Positions 17,293 through 26,051 of a stretch of 49,222 nt of DNA are shown piece after piece. The DNA lies in NCBI GenBank assembly GCA_003141435.1, contig PLLW01000034.1, forward strand, positions 1,809-51,030, given 5' to 3'. Within the stretch, counting starts at the first letter, position 1. Every line of letters begins with the position of its first letter. The notes under the pieces were generated by a model. That model had not been told where the DNA came from, did not search any database, and saw only the letters and a list, made by a program, of their open reading frames with translations. The DNA comes from Ignavibacteriales bacterium (GTDB lineage: Bacteria; Bacteroidota; Ignavibacteria; Ignavibacteriales; Ignavibacteriaceae). The position numbers were made by a program, and so were the translations under genes.

Positions 17293-17697
17293 TTAATTCA
17301 TTATATATAAATTATTCCTTATCAGGTCATAGAAGCCTGAATTGAGGAACCCGATCAGCTTGGGAAGAGCAGTTTTAACTTCGTCTTTAAGAAAAAATCC
17401 ATTGGCTCCCATCTCTGTTACTAAATTTATATAATCCTTATTTTCATAGTAACTTGTCATTAGCAGCACGGGGTTATTGGGAATGTTTTTAATAAGTGAT
17501 GAAAGCTTTACTGATCCCTGCATTCCCAAATCGAGGATCACAATATCAGGATGACAGATTCTGATCTTTTGTTCCGCCTCCTCAGAAGAGCCGGCTGAAA
17601 CTACCTGATTAAATTTTACTCCAACAGAAAGGAAATCCAAAGCAAATGTTAAGAACTCTTCATCATTATCAACAATAAGGATACTGTCCGACTTCAT
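17293..17697 (-). CDS. Stand-alone response-regulator receiver protein
   Basis: 134 aa, receiver domain only. Acidic pocket 'IVDNDEE' (8-14), phospho-acceptor D56 in 'DIVILDLG', T81 in 'LLMTSYY' and K104 in 'FFLKDEV'. There is no output domain, so it would act by protein contact or phosphotransfer. A strong Shine-Dalgarno 'aggagg' sits five bases before the ATG. The nearest kinase is the PAS histidine kinase at 21394; pairing is only a guess. Two deleted copies of this gene lie at 11700 and 15065. Confidence 0.9.
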   Translation of the reverse strand: MKSDSILIVDNDEEFLTFALDFLSVGVKFNQVVSAGSSEEAEQKIRICHPDIVILDLGMQGSVKLSSLIKNIPNNPVLLMTSYYENKDYINLVTEMGANGFFLKDEVKTALPKLIGFLNSGFYDLIRNNLYIMN

Positions 17698-18018
17698 AAT
17701 ACCTCCTGTTTATTTTGAAAAAACTTAACCTACAGACAGATAAATTACATCTAACAATACAAACTGATTATGACTGATCCCCGAACTTCTTACCTATTCA
17801 AAACCATACCTGATTGAAATATAACTTTATTCCGGATAAATCAAAATGTACTTATCATTACCAAAGTTATCGGGATTGGGGAGAGGCTGTATCCGGAATG
17901 GATTAGCGGGAAAAAAGGTGTAGTTCTCTTTTCATCCCTTTGGGCGATTGAACTTTCCTTATACCATGCATATTATAACAATGTAATTAAATATTTCTGA
18001 ACAAGAACATGGAGAGTT
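17698..18018. other. Intergenic region with divergent promoters and repeat relics
   Basis: About 320 bp between the divergent response regulator and the coiled-coil protein. It holds the 'cgggattggggagagg' word shared with 11976-11992 and 'aaaggtgtagttc' at 17914-17926, also found at 42441-42453. No gene is evident. Confidence 0.45.
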
Positions 18019-18465
18019 ATGAAAAACAAATATTTTATTTTAACAGTTATGATGTTAATTGCCGGTTTAGTACAAACTGGTTTCTGCATAAACGGAGATA
18101 AATATGCTAAGGATTACCAGGATAAAGACAAACAGGCTCATCAAGGTATAAAAAATGATAGGACCGGGTTTGATAAGGACTGGCATGATTTTAAGGTTGA
18201 TGCTGGAATAAAAATAGATGCAAACGAAAAAAGAATTGGCGAATTACAGGTGAAGATTAAAGCGTCAAGTAGAAAATTAAAAGTAAAATATAACAAAGAA
18301 GTAGTTGTTTTAGAACAAAAAAATGCCGATCTGAAGACAAAGTTAAATGAATTTAAGTATGAGAGTAAAGATAAATGGGAAGAATTCAAGAAAGGCTTTA
18401 ATCGTGATATGGATGACGTAGGGAATGGAATCAAGAATTTTTTCACTAAAAAGGATAAGAAATAA
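18019..18465 (+). CDS. Exported coiled-coil protein of unknown function
   Basis: 148 aa. A signal peptide (about 1-23, 'YFILTVMMLIAGLVQTGFC') is followed by a highly charged, Lys/Asp-rich helical chain with heptad-like 'ELQVKIKASSRKLKVKYNKE' (76-95). It ends 'NFFTKKDKK'. I do not recognise a family. It is one base ahead of the PRC-barrel gene's ATG and shares orientation with an encapsulated-ferritin-like gene, so a periplasmic stress role is conceivable but unproven. 'gagagtt' before ATG 18019 may serve as ribosome site. Confidence 0.7.
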   Translation: MKNKYFILTVMMLIAGLVQTGFCINGDKYAKDYQDKDKQAHQGIKNDRTGFDKDWHDFKVDAGIKIDANEKRIGELQVKIKASSRKLKVKYNKEVVVLEQKNADLKTKLNEFKYESKDKWEEFKKGFNRDMDDVGNGIKNFFTKKDKK

Positions 18466-18466
18466 A

Positions 18467-19234
18467 ATGTTACGAAGTGTAAATAATTTAATTGGTTACT
18501 CAATCAAGGCGCTTGATGGTGAATTAGGAAAGGTAAATGAGTTCTTCTTTGATGACTTCACCTGGTCAATCCGTTATTTAGTAGTAGATACGGGTAATTG
18601 GCTGTCAGAGCGGAAAGTGCTCATTCCCCACAGAGCATTAGGCATAACTGATTGGAATTCAAAGATATTCCACGTAAAACTCACTATGGACCAGGTTCGT
18701 AAAAGTCCTGATATTGACACTAAAAAAACGGTTTCGCGCCAACATGAGGAAAAATTGTTTGAACATTATGCCTTTCCGATTTATTGGGGAGACGGATTTT
18801 ACCCATCACCCCTGGGAATGGTTCCGTTAACTCCAATGATCGATATGAACAAAGGGGTTGTAGAAAATGATTCTGCTAAACAAAAAAAACATGAAGATCC
18901 ACATTTACGCAGTACAATGGTGGTAAAGGGTTACTATATCCATGCTAATGATGGCGAAATCGGGCATGTGGCGGATTTTATAATTGACGACGATAAATGG
19001 AATCTATGCTATTTTATGGTGGACACGCACAACTGGCTTCCGGGGAGAAAAGTCCTTATTATGCCAAGCTGGATAGATCATATCGATTGGGGTGAATCAA
19101 AAGTTTATGTTGATGTCTCCCGGGAATTTATAAAGAATAGTCCTGAATTTGATACTACTCAACCGATAAGCAAGGATTATGAAACAGAACTATTAAATTT
19201 TTATAAAAGTCACAAAAACAAAAAATTAGTGTGA
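18467..19234 (+). CDS. Protein with two PRC-barrel domains
   Basis: 255 aa from ATG 18467; an ORF reading back to 18425 would overlap the upstream gene and is rejected. Two PRC-barrel repeats are visible: 'LIGYSIKALDGELGKVNEFFFDD…IRYLVVDTGNWLSERKVLIP' and, after a linker, 'VKGYYIHANDGEIGHVADFIIDD…LCYFMVDTHNWLPGRKVLIM'. The repeated 'VDT(G/H)NWL' and 'GRKVLI' show internal duplication. PRC-barrels bind proteins or RNA, and stand-alone ones are common near stress genes. The chain has no signal peptide, so it is cytoplasmic. Confidence 0.88.
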   Translation: MLRSVNNLIGYSIKALDGELGKVNEFFFDDFTWSIRYLVVDTGNWLSERKVLIPHRALGITDWNSKIFHVKLTMDQVRKSPDIDTKKTVSRQHEEKLFEHYAFPIYWGDGFYPSPLGMVPLTPMIDMNKGVVENDSAKQKKHEDPHLRSTMVVKGYYIHANDGEIGHVADFIIDDDKWNLCYFMVDTHNWLPGRKVLIMPSWIDHIDWGESKVYVDVSREFIKNSPEFDTTQPISKDYETELLNFYKSHKNKKLV

Positions 19235-19296
19235 GTCCGAACCGGATATGTGTTGAATTAAATTATTATTGAACAAACAATAAAGGGAAAATAGTT

Positions 19297-19599
19297 ATGC
19301 CAAGTTTTGGATCGCCATTTTCGGGATTAGCAAATGACAGGAAGCTCAAGGATAAGGAACTTATCCGGGCAATCCGTTTCATGATCGCCGCAGAGTATGA
19401 GGCAACTCAGTTGTACATGCAGCTAGCCGAATCAACAGATAACAAATTAGCCATCGCAGTACTTAAGGACATTGCAGATGAAGAAATTGTTCACGCCGGA
19501 GAGTTCCTCCGTCTCCTCCACCAACTATCTCCCGGTGAAAATAAGTTGTATGCTAAAGGAACAAAGGAAGTTGACGAAATAATCAGGAAGTCAAAGTAG
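19297..19599 (+). CDS. Encapsulated-ferritin-like short ferritin
   Basis: 100 aa. A two-helix half-ferritin with E33 and Y40 ('AAEYEATQLYMQLAE') and, 22 residues on, E63 and H66 ('DEEIVHAGEFLRLL'). This spacing copies the metal site of EncFtn proteins, which must dimerise to make an iron-oxidising site. A C-terminal tail (85-100) could be a cargo peptide. No encapsulin shell gene lies in the window, although such ferritins normally work inside one. It follows the PRC-barrel gene by 62 bp, and 'aaagggaaaat' precedes the ATG. Confidence 0.8.
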   Translation: MPSFGSPFSGLANDRKLKDKELIRAIRFMIAAEYEATQLYMQLAESTDNKLAIAVLKDIADEEIVHAGEFLRLLHQLSPGENKLYAKGTKEVDEIIRKSK

Positions 19600-19771
19600 A
19601 ACACTTTACCAGCAGTCTCCATATCCAGGACTCATCTATAATTTGCTGCTAATTATTTTTGGACTATATATTTAAGGGATGACAAAAGGGCTGCATCTTT
19701 GGGGTGAAGAGACTATTAATATGTTATGCTTATCTTTGTTGAGCAATTTTTGAATAATATTGAAAGAATGC

Positions 19772-20584
19772 ATGACAATAGAAAATAAGAATATAATACA
19801 AGTAAAAGACCTTGTTAAGAAATTCAAGGATTTTACGGCTGTGGATAAAATTTCATTTGAAGTTAAAGAGGGAGAAATCTTTGCATTTTTAGGACCTAAC
19901 GGCGCGGGTAAAAGCACTACAATAAGAATGCTGACTACTTTATTGAAACCTGAATCAGGGGAAATAATGATCAATGGTCATGATCCTGTGAAAGATAAAC
20001 ATGCTGCAAGGGAGTCGTTCGGGATAGTATTCCAGGACCCAAGTCTTGACAGCGACCTGACAGCTTTAGAAAATATGCAGCTTCATGCAGTGTTATATAA
20101 AATGCCAAGGGATATCAGAACTAAAAAAATTGAAGAGTTAATGAAGTTCGTCGACCTATGGGACAGGAAGGATGATTTTGTTAAAAACTTTTCGGGCGGA
20201 ATGAAACGCAGATTAGAGATTGCAAGAGGTTTGTTACACAAGCCGAAAATTCTTTTTCTTGATGAACCTACTTTAGGGCTTGATCCACAGACAAGAAACC
20301 ATATGTGGAATTACATTAAGGAGATAAATGAAAAGGAAGGGATGACGATCTTCTTTACTACTCATTATATGGAGGAAGCCGAAAAAATTGCAGGAAGAAT
20401 TGCAATAATAGATCATGGCAAAATAGTTGCCTCGGGAACATTGGAAGAGTTAAAGGCTCAAACTAAAACCGGGACTCTTGAGGAGGCATTTCTGTCACTT
20501 ACAGGGAATACAATCCGTGAAGAAGAAGCCTCGTCAGTAGATCACATGAGGGCAATGAGAAAAATGTGGAGGAGAAGGAGATAA
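19772..20584 (+). CDS. ABC transporter ATP-binding protein (drug-export type)
   Basis: 270 aa from ATG 19772; a TTG four codons upstream is also open. Walker A 'GPNGAGKST', signature 'FSGGMKRRLEIARG', Walker B 'ILFLDEPTLGLD', and the H-loop in 'FFTTHYMEEAE' are all intact. The C-terminal 'TGTLEEAFLSLTG' is typical of DrrA/NodI-like subunits. It energises the permease encoded four bases downstream. Substrate unknown: an antibiotic, lipid or polysaccharide. Confidence 0.92.
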   Translation: MTIENKNIIQVKDLVKKFKDFTAVDKISFEVKEGEIFAFLGPNGAGKSTTIRMLTTLLKPESGEIMINGHDPVKDKHAARESFGIVFQDPSLDSDLTALENMQLHAVLYKMPRDIRTKKIEELMKFVDLWDRKDDFVKNFSGGMKRRLEIARGLLHKPKILFLDEPTLGLDPQTRNHMWNYIKEINEKEGMTIFFTTHYMEEAEKIAGRIAIIDHGKIVASGTLEELKAQTKTGTLEEAFLSLTGNTIREEEASSVDHMRAMRKMWRRRR

Positions 20585-20588
20585 GTAT

Positions 20589-21335
20589 ATGCAAATAATT
20601 TATATTCTTTGGCTGAGACAGATAAAGAAATATTTCCGATCTAAATCAAGGATAATAGGATCGCTTGGTCAACCGGTATTATTTCTTGTTGCATTCGGAT
20701 TCGGCTTTGGCGCGATCTACAAAAAAGCGGAGGGAGGAAACTATATACAGTTCCTTGCACCAGGTATTATTATGATGAGCGTCCTTTTTACCGCAATATT
20801 TTCCGGAATAGAACTTATCTGGGACAAGCAGTTCGGTTTTCTAAAGGAAACAATGGCTGCACCTGTTTACAGAATTCAGATCATGCTTGGGAGAACATTG
20901 GGGGGCGCCACTGTGGCTACAATCCAGGGAATAATTGTTTTATTACTAACGCTACTTGTCGGATTCAAAATAGACAACCTGTTTCTTCTGCCGCTTGGCA
21001 TATTATTTATTTTTATTGTCGCACTGCTATTTACTTCACTTGGTACGGCAATAGCTGCAGTCCTTGAGGATATGCAGGGGTTTCAGATGATTATGAACTT
21101 TCTGGTAATGCCGATATTTTTTCTTTCAGGGGCGTTGTTCCCACTGCATGGAATTCCTGTATTCCTGGAAGTAATTGCAAAGTTCGACCCGCTTTCTTAT
21201 GGGATTGACGGTTTCAGACAAGCCCTTATTTCGCAGGCGCATTTTGGCATCGGGATTGATATAACCGTTCTAAGTGTTGTAACATTGCTGATACTTTTTG
21301 CAGGGAGTTATTTATTTGAAAGGATTGAGGCGTAA
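20589..21335 (+). CDS. ABC-2 type permease
   Basis: 248 aa with six hydrophobic segments in the ABC-2 pattern. 'LGQPVLFLVAFGFGFGAIY' (27-45), 'LAPGIIMMSVLFTAIFSG' (about 56-73) and 'FQMIMNFLVMPIFFLSGALF' (about 170-189) are the conserved pieces of DrrB/NodJ-like exporters. It forms the membrane channel for the preceding ATPase. Confidence 0.92.
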   Translation: MQIIYILWLRQIKKYFRSKSRIIGSLGQPVLFLVAFGFGFGAIYKKAEGGNYIQFLAPGIIMMSVLFTAIFSGIELIWDKQFGFLKETMAAPVYRIQIMLGRTLGGATVATIQGIIVLLLTLLVGFKIDNLFLLPLGILFIFIVALLFTSLGTAIAAVLEDMQGFQMIMNFLVMPIFFLSGALFPLHGIPVFLEVIAKFDPLSYGIDGFRQALISQAHFGIGIDITVLSVVTLLILFAGSYLFERIEA

Positions 21336-21393
21336 GAGATAAATGGACACATTTTGACCATGTGTTTATTTGCAATTTTTGTTAATTTAATTT

Positions 21394-22539
21394 ATGGATA
21401 TATTTTCCAATACAATTCAAAAGACGGAATTTGCTTCAGCAGAAAGAAGTTCTGCCATACAAATTAAAAATCAGGCGGAATATTTTGTTGAGGACGGTAT
21501 ATTTTCAACTTTCCTGAATACTGTTCCTACTTTCCTTTTAGTATTAAATGAAAACCGGCAGATTGTTTACGCAAACGGAGCGGTTAAGAAATTATTTCCT
21601 GGCGATCCATTTGTTAATATATATGGAAAACGTCCGGGTGAACTACTTAACTGCTCGAATTTTAAGGAATCTGTTTCCGGATGCGGTACTACAAAGTTTT
21701 GTTCACAATGCGGTGCTGTAAAATCTATTCTGTCAAGTCTTTCCGGATTGGAAAATAATGAGGAGTGCAGAATTATCCAGGGGCAGGATGAATCGGCACT
21801 TGACCTTAGAGTATGGTCTAAACCATTGAGAATAAATAATGAAGTTTACAGCATATTTGCATTTACAGATATAAGCGATGAAAAAAGGCGTAAGGCACTG
21901 GAAAGAATTTTCTTTCATGATGTTATAAATACAGCAGATAATCTTTTGAAACTTTCAGAACTTCTTAAGGAAGTAAAGGGGGAAGAACTTATTCGTTATA
22001 ATGAAACTTTTTCCATTTTTACTAATAAATTGATTGATGAAATTAAATCCCAGAGAGATCTTCTTTATGCTGAGAATAATGAATTAATCGTAAATCGTGT
22101 TAAATGTAATTCTCTTGAAATTGTTTCTGATGTAATTGTTTTATATTCTAATTACCAGTTAGTTAAAGAAAAGGAAATAGTAATCGACCAGAATTCAGAA
22201 AACATTAGTTTTATTTCAGATCAAGTTCTTCTTAAGCGTATACTTGGCAATATGATTAAAAATGCTCTCGAATCATCCAGTGATGGGGATAAGGTTATTG
22301 CCGGTTCACGTTTTAATGATAACGAAATCGAATTCTACGTCCACAACAATGGATTTATGCCGGACGAAGTACAACTTCAGATATTCCAAAGATCTTTTTC
22401 CACAAAAGGTGCAGGAAGAGGTCTTGGTACATATTCAATGAAATTATTATCTGAAAAATATTTGCATGGGAAGATCCTATTCGAATCTAATAAAGAGAAA
22501 GGAACTACTTTCTATGCACGTTTCCCTCTTCAAATATGA
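21394..22539 (+). CDS. Soluble PAS-domain histidine kinase with cysteine cluster
   Basis: 381 aa. A PAS domain (about 40-160) contains four cysteines, C87, C97, C103 and C106 ('NCSNF…GCGTTKFCSQCG'), a pattern seen in related kinases that may bind metal or haem. The phosphorylated histidine is probably H175 ('IFFHDVINT'), and the ATP-binding part has N-box 'NMIKNALESS' and G2-box 'GAGRGLGTYS'. No membrane segment, so it senses in the cytoplasm. It carries no receiver domain; the nearest single receiver is 17293-17697. Confidence 0.88.
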   Translation: MDIFSNTIQKTEFASAERSSAIQIKNQAEYFVEDGIFSTFLNTVPTFLLVLNENRQIVYANGAVKKLFPGDPFVNIYGKRPGELLNCSNFKESVSGCGTTKFCSQCGAVKSILSSLSGLENNEECRIIQGQDESALDLRVWSKPLRINNEVYSIFAFTDISDEKRRKALERIFFHDVINTADNLLKLSELLKEVKGEELIRYNETFSIFTNKLIDEIKSQRDLLYAENNELIVNRVKCNSLEIVSDVIVLYSNYQLVKEKEIVIDQNSENISFISDQVLLKRILGNMIKNALESSSDGDKVIAGSRFNDNEIEFYVHNNGFMPDEVQLQIFQRSFSTKGAGRGLGTYSMKLLSEKYLHGKILFESNKEKGTTFYARFPLQI

Positions 22540-22641
22540 ATTTTTATTAAGTCACACTCTACCGCAAAAAGATAATCAATTTTATGTACAAATTATTAGG
22601 TTATTCTTATCTTTGCTGATCAATTTATAAAAAATAAAATA

Positions 22642-23763
22642 GTGCCAATAACAATAAAAGAAGTTACTACTTCAAAAGAGCTAAAGAACTTTATTAAGTT
22701 CCCATATTCACTCTACAAGGGAAATCCATATTGGGTACCACCTATGTTGTTAGATGAAATAAAGGTGCTTAATAAAAAGAAAAATCCTGCTTACGAGTTT
22801 TGCGATGTAAAACTCTGGTTAGCTTATAAGGATGGAAAAATTGCAGGTCGTATTGCAGGAATTATTAACCGGCGTTATATAGAAACATGGAAGAATAATT
22901 ATGCCCGGTTTAGTTATATAGATTTTATTGACGATACTAATGTTTCAGAAGCATTGTTTGGTACAGCCGAAAAATGGGCTAAAGAGAATGGAATGGAAAA
23001 AATTCACGGCCCTTTAGGGTTTACTGATTTTGACCCGGAAGGAATGCTTGTTGAAGGCTTTAAAGAATTAAGCACTTTCGGCGCAATTTATAATTACCCA
23101 TATTATGTTACGCACATAGAGAAATACGGCTACCAAAAAGATGTTGATTGGGTTGAGTTCCAGGTAAAGCCCCCGAAACAGATTCTTGAAAAAGTTGATC
23201 GAATAGCCACTATCGTCAGCCAAAAATACGGCTTGAAAATATTGCATGTTAAAAAGGCGAAGGAACTTTTACCTTATGGCAGAGAAATATTCCATTTAAT
23301 AAACCGCGCTTACAAAGATTTATTCGGCTTTGTTCAGTTAACAGATAAACAGATTGATCTGTATATAAAGGAATATTTCGGATTTATCAGACCTGAATTT
23401 GTGCCAGTAATTATGAACAGCCAGAATAAAATAGTTGCATTCGGAATTACCATGCCTTCACTTTCCAAAGCTCTTCAACAAAACCGAGGCAGGCTGTTCC
23501 CCTTTGGATTTATTCCAGTGTTAAAAGCATTGAAAAAAAATAATATGGCAGATTTGTATTTGGTTGCTGTTGACCCCGAAATGCAGGATAAAGGCATCAA
23601 CGCACTTTTAATAAATGAAACGAATAAGACTTTTATAAAAAATAAAATCACCTTAGTTGAAACAAACCGCGAGCTTGAAACAAACCTGAAGGTGCAGGCG
23701 CAATGGAAAGGAATGGATGCCCGACAGCATAAAAGAAGACGATGTTATATGAAAACCCTGTAA
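22642..23763 (+). CDS. GNAT-fold N-acetyltransferase-like protein (YghO-type)
   Basis: 373 aa from GTG 22642. The N-terminal 'LYKGNPYWVPPMLLDEIKVL' (about 24-43) and 'GPLGFTDFDPEGMLVEGF' (about 127-144) are hallmarks of a widespread uncharacterised GNAT-like family; the second half has a GNAT-like acetyl-CoA region ('DLYLVAVDPEMQDKGINALL'). It probably acylates a small molecule or protein; the substrate is unknown. It ends nine bases before the convergent gene's stop. Confidence 0.75.
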   Translation: MPITIKEVTTSKELKNFIKFPYSLYKGNPYWVPPMLLDEIKVLNKKKNPAYEFCDVKLWLAYKDGKIAGRIAGIINRRYIETWKNNYARFSYIDFIDDTNVSEALFGTAEKWAKENGMEKIHGPLGFTDFDPEGMLVEGFKELSTFGAIYNYPYYVTHIEKYGYQKDVDWVEFQVKPPKQILEKVDRIATIVSQKYGLKILHVKKAKELLPYGREIFHLINRAYKDLFGFVQLTDKQIDLYIKEYFGFIRPEFVPVIMNSQNKIVAFGITMPSLSKALQQNRGRLFPFGFIPVLKALKKNNMADLYLVAVDPEMQDKGINALLINETNKTFIKNKITLVETNRELETNLKVQAQWKGMDARQHKRRRCYMKTL

Positions 23764-23772
23764 AATAATTTA

Positions 23773-25983
23773 CTAATCAAGCTGCAAGGTATGTTTACCT
23801 GAGGGGGCAAAGATTATAAAGCTGTTATTCTCTTTTAACACTTTAAGCGATGCAGGAATTCCATCTAGTTTAATATTTATTGGGGACTTGTTCAAAGTGA
23901 TAAGGCAACGCGCAGGAGATTGATAAATCATTTCGATTCCCTGTTCTGACTTGCTACAACTGATCAACTCATCAGAGATACCCATAAGACGGAGATTATT
24001 ATTTTCTGAAACAAATGCAGAGTCGCCGAAGGATAAAATATGATTTCCTTTAGGGATTATAATTCCTTCTTTGCTGAAACAAGGATATGGTTTTCCATCC
24101 AGTAAAATATTCCCCTGATTAACCGGATTTTGCATAATGACCGTATGAGGAGTCTGAATACGCCATTGATGATTATCCTTAATGAGCGAAGTTCCAGACG
24201 CCATGACATAAGGAAACACTTCCCAATCGTGCTGATATACGGATGATTCAGCATAGAAACAAACGCGGCTGCAAGTATTGTCTGCAATGTTGTACTGGAG
24301 GAATAATTCTGTTCCGGTAGGCTGCGCTGAAGCGAATCCCTTCTGATTTGCAGGATGTATGGGAACAATATTTATATCAATCGCTAATGGAACATCTCCT
24401 ATTATTTCCGCGTATGCTTTTGCAAGCTGATCATACCTTGACGGAGGACGCGTCCATTCACTTTGAGGATCTTCAACCTGCAGGGTTACGTGAAATTGTT
24501 TTGCAAGCTTCAGAGTATTGGAGAGATCGAATCCTAACAACTGATCAAATTCAGGGTGAAGTGAATTATCAAGTACCGTAAAAATTAACTCCCAATCCCT
24601 TTTATTAACAATTTTTATTGAATCCAGAGTCCCTACGATTTGCTTTAGAAGACGGTTATTTACCTGCACACGGTATTTATAAAAATTATTTAGTCCAATG
24701 GAATCTTTCTTCCAGAAATGTTCGGAAGACTGATTAAAAAGATCTGCCTGATCAAATCCGTATAGTGAATTAAATTCCTTTCTTGCAATTGAATTAAAGC
24801 CGGTAAAATAAGTCGGCCCGTTAGGTCCATCAAGAGCACCGGCAACTCCGCCTGTAATAGAAAACTCAGCGATATCAATTCCATCCCAATCATCCTTAAG
24901 CAGACCGGACAGATCATTTAATGCTTGCTTCATGCATGCTGGGTTCTGAAGATCCATCAGGGATAAAAAGTCAAGCTGAGCATCTTTGAGAAGAGCATTC
25001 TTTTCCCGCCATTCAGGATGGGCATTCCAAAACCCGGTACCGATATAGGGCCATTCCAACCAGGCGTAAACAAGTATGCCCTGTTTGTGGGCTTCGCTGA
25101 TAAGGAGCTTATAATCATAAGAAGGGGAAAGGTATGCGTCCCAGGCGGCAGCATGGACAGCTTTAATTCCCCAGCTTTTCCACTCTGCAACAAGTTTCTT
25201 AACCGGAACATCATAACGGTAACCGGAATCAAAATATGCATCAATCCCCTGCCGTTGAAATAACGGAGCGCAATGCATTTCTTTAACAATTAGATTGGGC
25301 AGATTGGGAAAACGCGAATATCCCTCACCTGAAAGCGGATCGAACAAAGGTGAGAGGAAAAGGAACATTCCTTTCCCGGAATTTTTAAGAATGCCGAGCG
25401 AATGACCAGTCGCGGGGTCAGTGTATAACAGACGGCATGATTTATCCGATCCGTTAAGAATGAGAGGCACTTTGGGGGCATCCGCCCAATGAAGCTGCAT
25501 AGAAGGAAAGGTTAGGTCTTTGATAGTTTTAACACTAATGGGGAAAGACAATTTTATATTCATCAGGTCAGCGAGTTTACTTTCGCCATCGGTAATAACC
25601 CTGGCTCCTTCATTAACAGCAAGCTGAATCCGATTCATATCCTGTTCAGTAATATTTGAGGCTGAAGCATGGGGGAGAATGATGAGCATATTATTATGCA
25701 AATCCGTTTTACTCAAATACGAAAGAAATATTTGCGCAGGTAAAAGTCCAATGCTTTTAAACGCATTCAGAAAAGAGAGCTGGTCAATTGAATCCTCACC
25801 GGCAGCGGAAGAATTCCAGACGATAAGCGGATCGACAGGGTCAAACATATCCTCATTAAGACCATGAGCTTTATGCTGCGCATGCCTGCCACCCGTTAAG
25901 GGGAAAGCGGATGCAGAGAGAAAAAGAAATATGAAAATGAAACCTATAAAAGGATAGATTAGAAGATTAATTAACCGCCGCAT
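23773..25983 (-). CDS. Secreted glycoside-hydrolase-like TIM-barrel protein
   Basis: 736 aa. A signal peptide (about 8-26, 'LIYPFIGFIFIFLFLSASA') comes first. Next is a region resembling a glutamine-amidotransferase-like fold ('LIILPHASASNITEQDMNRIQLAVNEGARVITDGES'), then a TIM-barrel core (about 245-560) with 'QGIDAYFDSGY', 'WGIKAVHAAAWDAYL', 'GILVYAWLEWPYIG' and 'DDWDGIDIAEF'. The C-terminal part is beta-rich. The layout recalls GHL10/beta-galactosidase-like polysaccharide enzymes. Acidic residues in 'DIAEF' are plausible catalysts. Substrate unknown. Confidence 0.65.
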   Translation of the reverse strand: MRRLINLLIYPFIGFIFIFLFLSASAFPLTGGRHAQHKAHGLNEDMFDPVDPLIVWNSSAAGEDSIDQLSFLNAFKSIGLLPAQIFLSYLSKTDLHNNMLIILPHASASNITEQDMNRIQLAVNEGARVITDGESKLADLMNIKLSFPISVKTIKDLTFPSMQLHWADAPKVPLILNGSDKSCRLLYTDPATGHSLGILKNSGKGMFLFLSPLFDPLSGEGYSRFPNLPNLIVKEMHCAPLFQRQGIDAYFDSGYRYDVPVKKLVAEWKSWGIKAVHAAAWDAYLSPSYDYKLLISEAHKQGILVYAWLEWPYIGTGFWNAHPEWREKNALLKDAQLDFLSLMDLQNPACMKQALNDLSGLLKDDWDGIDIAEFSITGGVAGALDGPNGPTYFTGFNSIARKEFNSLYGFDQADLFNQSSEHFWKKDSIGLNNFYKYRVQVNNRLLKQIVGTLDSIKIVNKRDWELIFTVLDNSLHPEFDQLLGFDLSNTLKLAKQFHVTLQVEDPQSEWTRPPSRYDQLAKAYAEIIGDVPLAIDINIVPIHPANQKGFASAQPTGTELFLQYNIADNTCSRVCFYAESSVYQHDWEVFPYVMASGTSLIKDNHQWRIQTPHTVIMQNPVNQGNILLDGKPYPCFSKEGIIIPKGNHILSFGDSAFVSENNNLRLMGISDELISCSKSEQGIEMIYQSPARCLITLNKSPINIKLDGIPASLKVLKENNSFIIFAPSGKHTLQLD

Positions 25984-26051
25984 TAAGACTCTGAATTTTT
26001 AAGATAAAAAAGTAATACATTTAGGTATAAGTAACAAAATAGTATGATGAT

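Noticed and set aside
21346-21364. ACACAT/ATGTGT hairpin after the ABC permease
   Set aside because: Only six base pairs with a seven-base loop and a poor U-tract; could be chance.
24057-25481. Several 60-110-codon frames in both strands across the TIM-barrel gene
   Set aside because: All are shadows of one long gene with signal peptide and coherent domain order.
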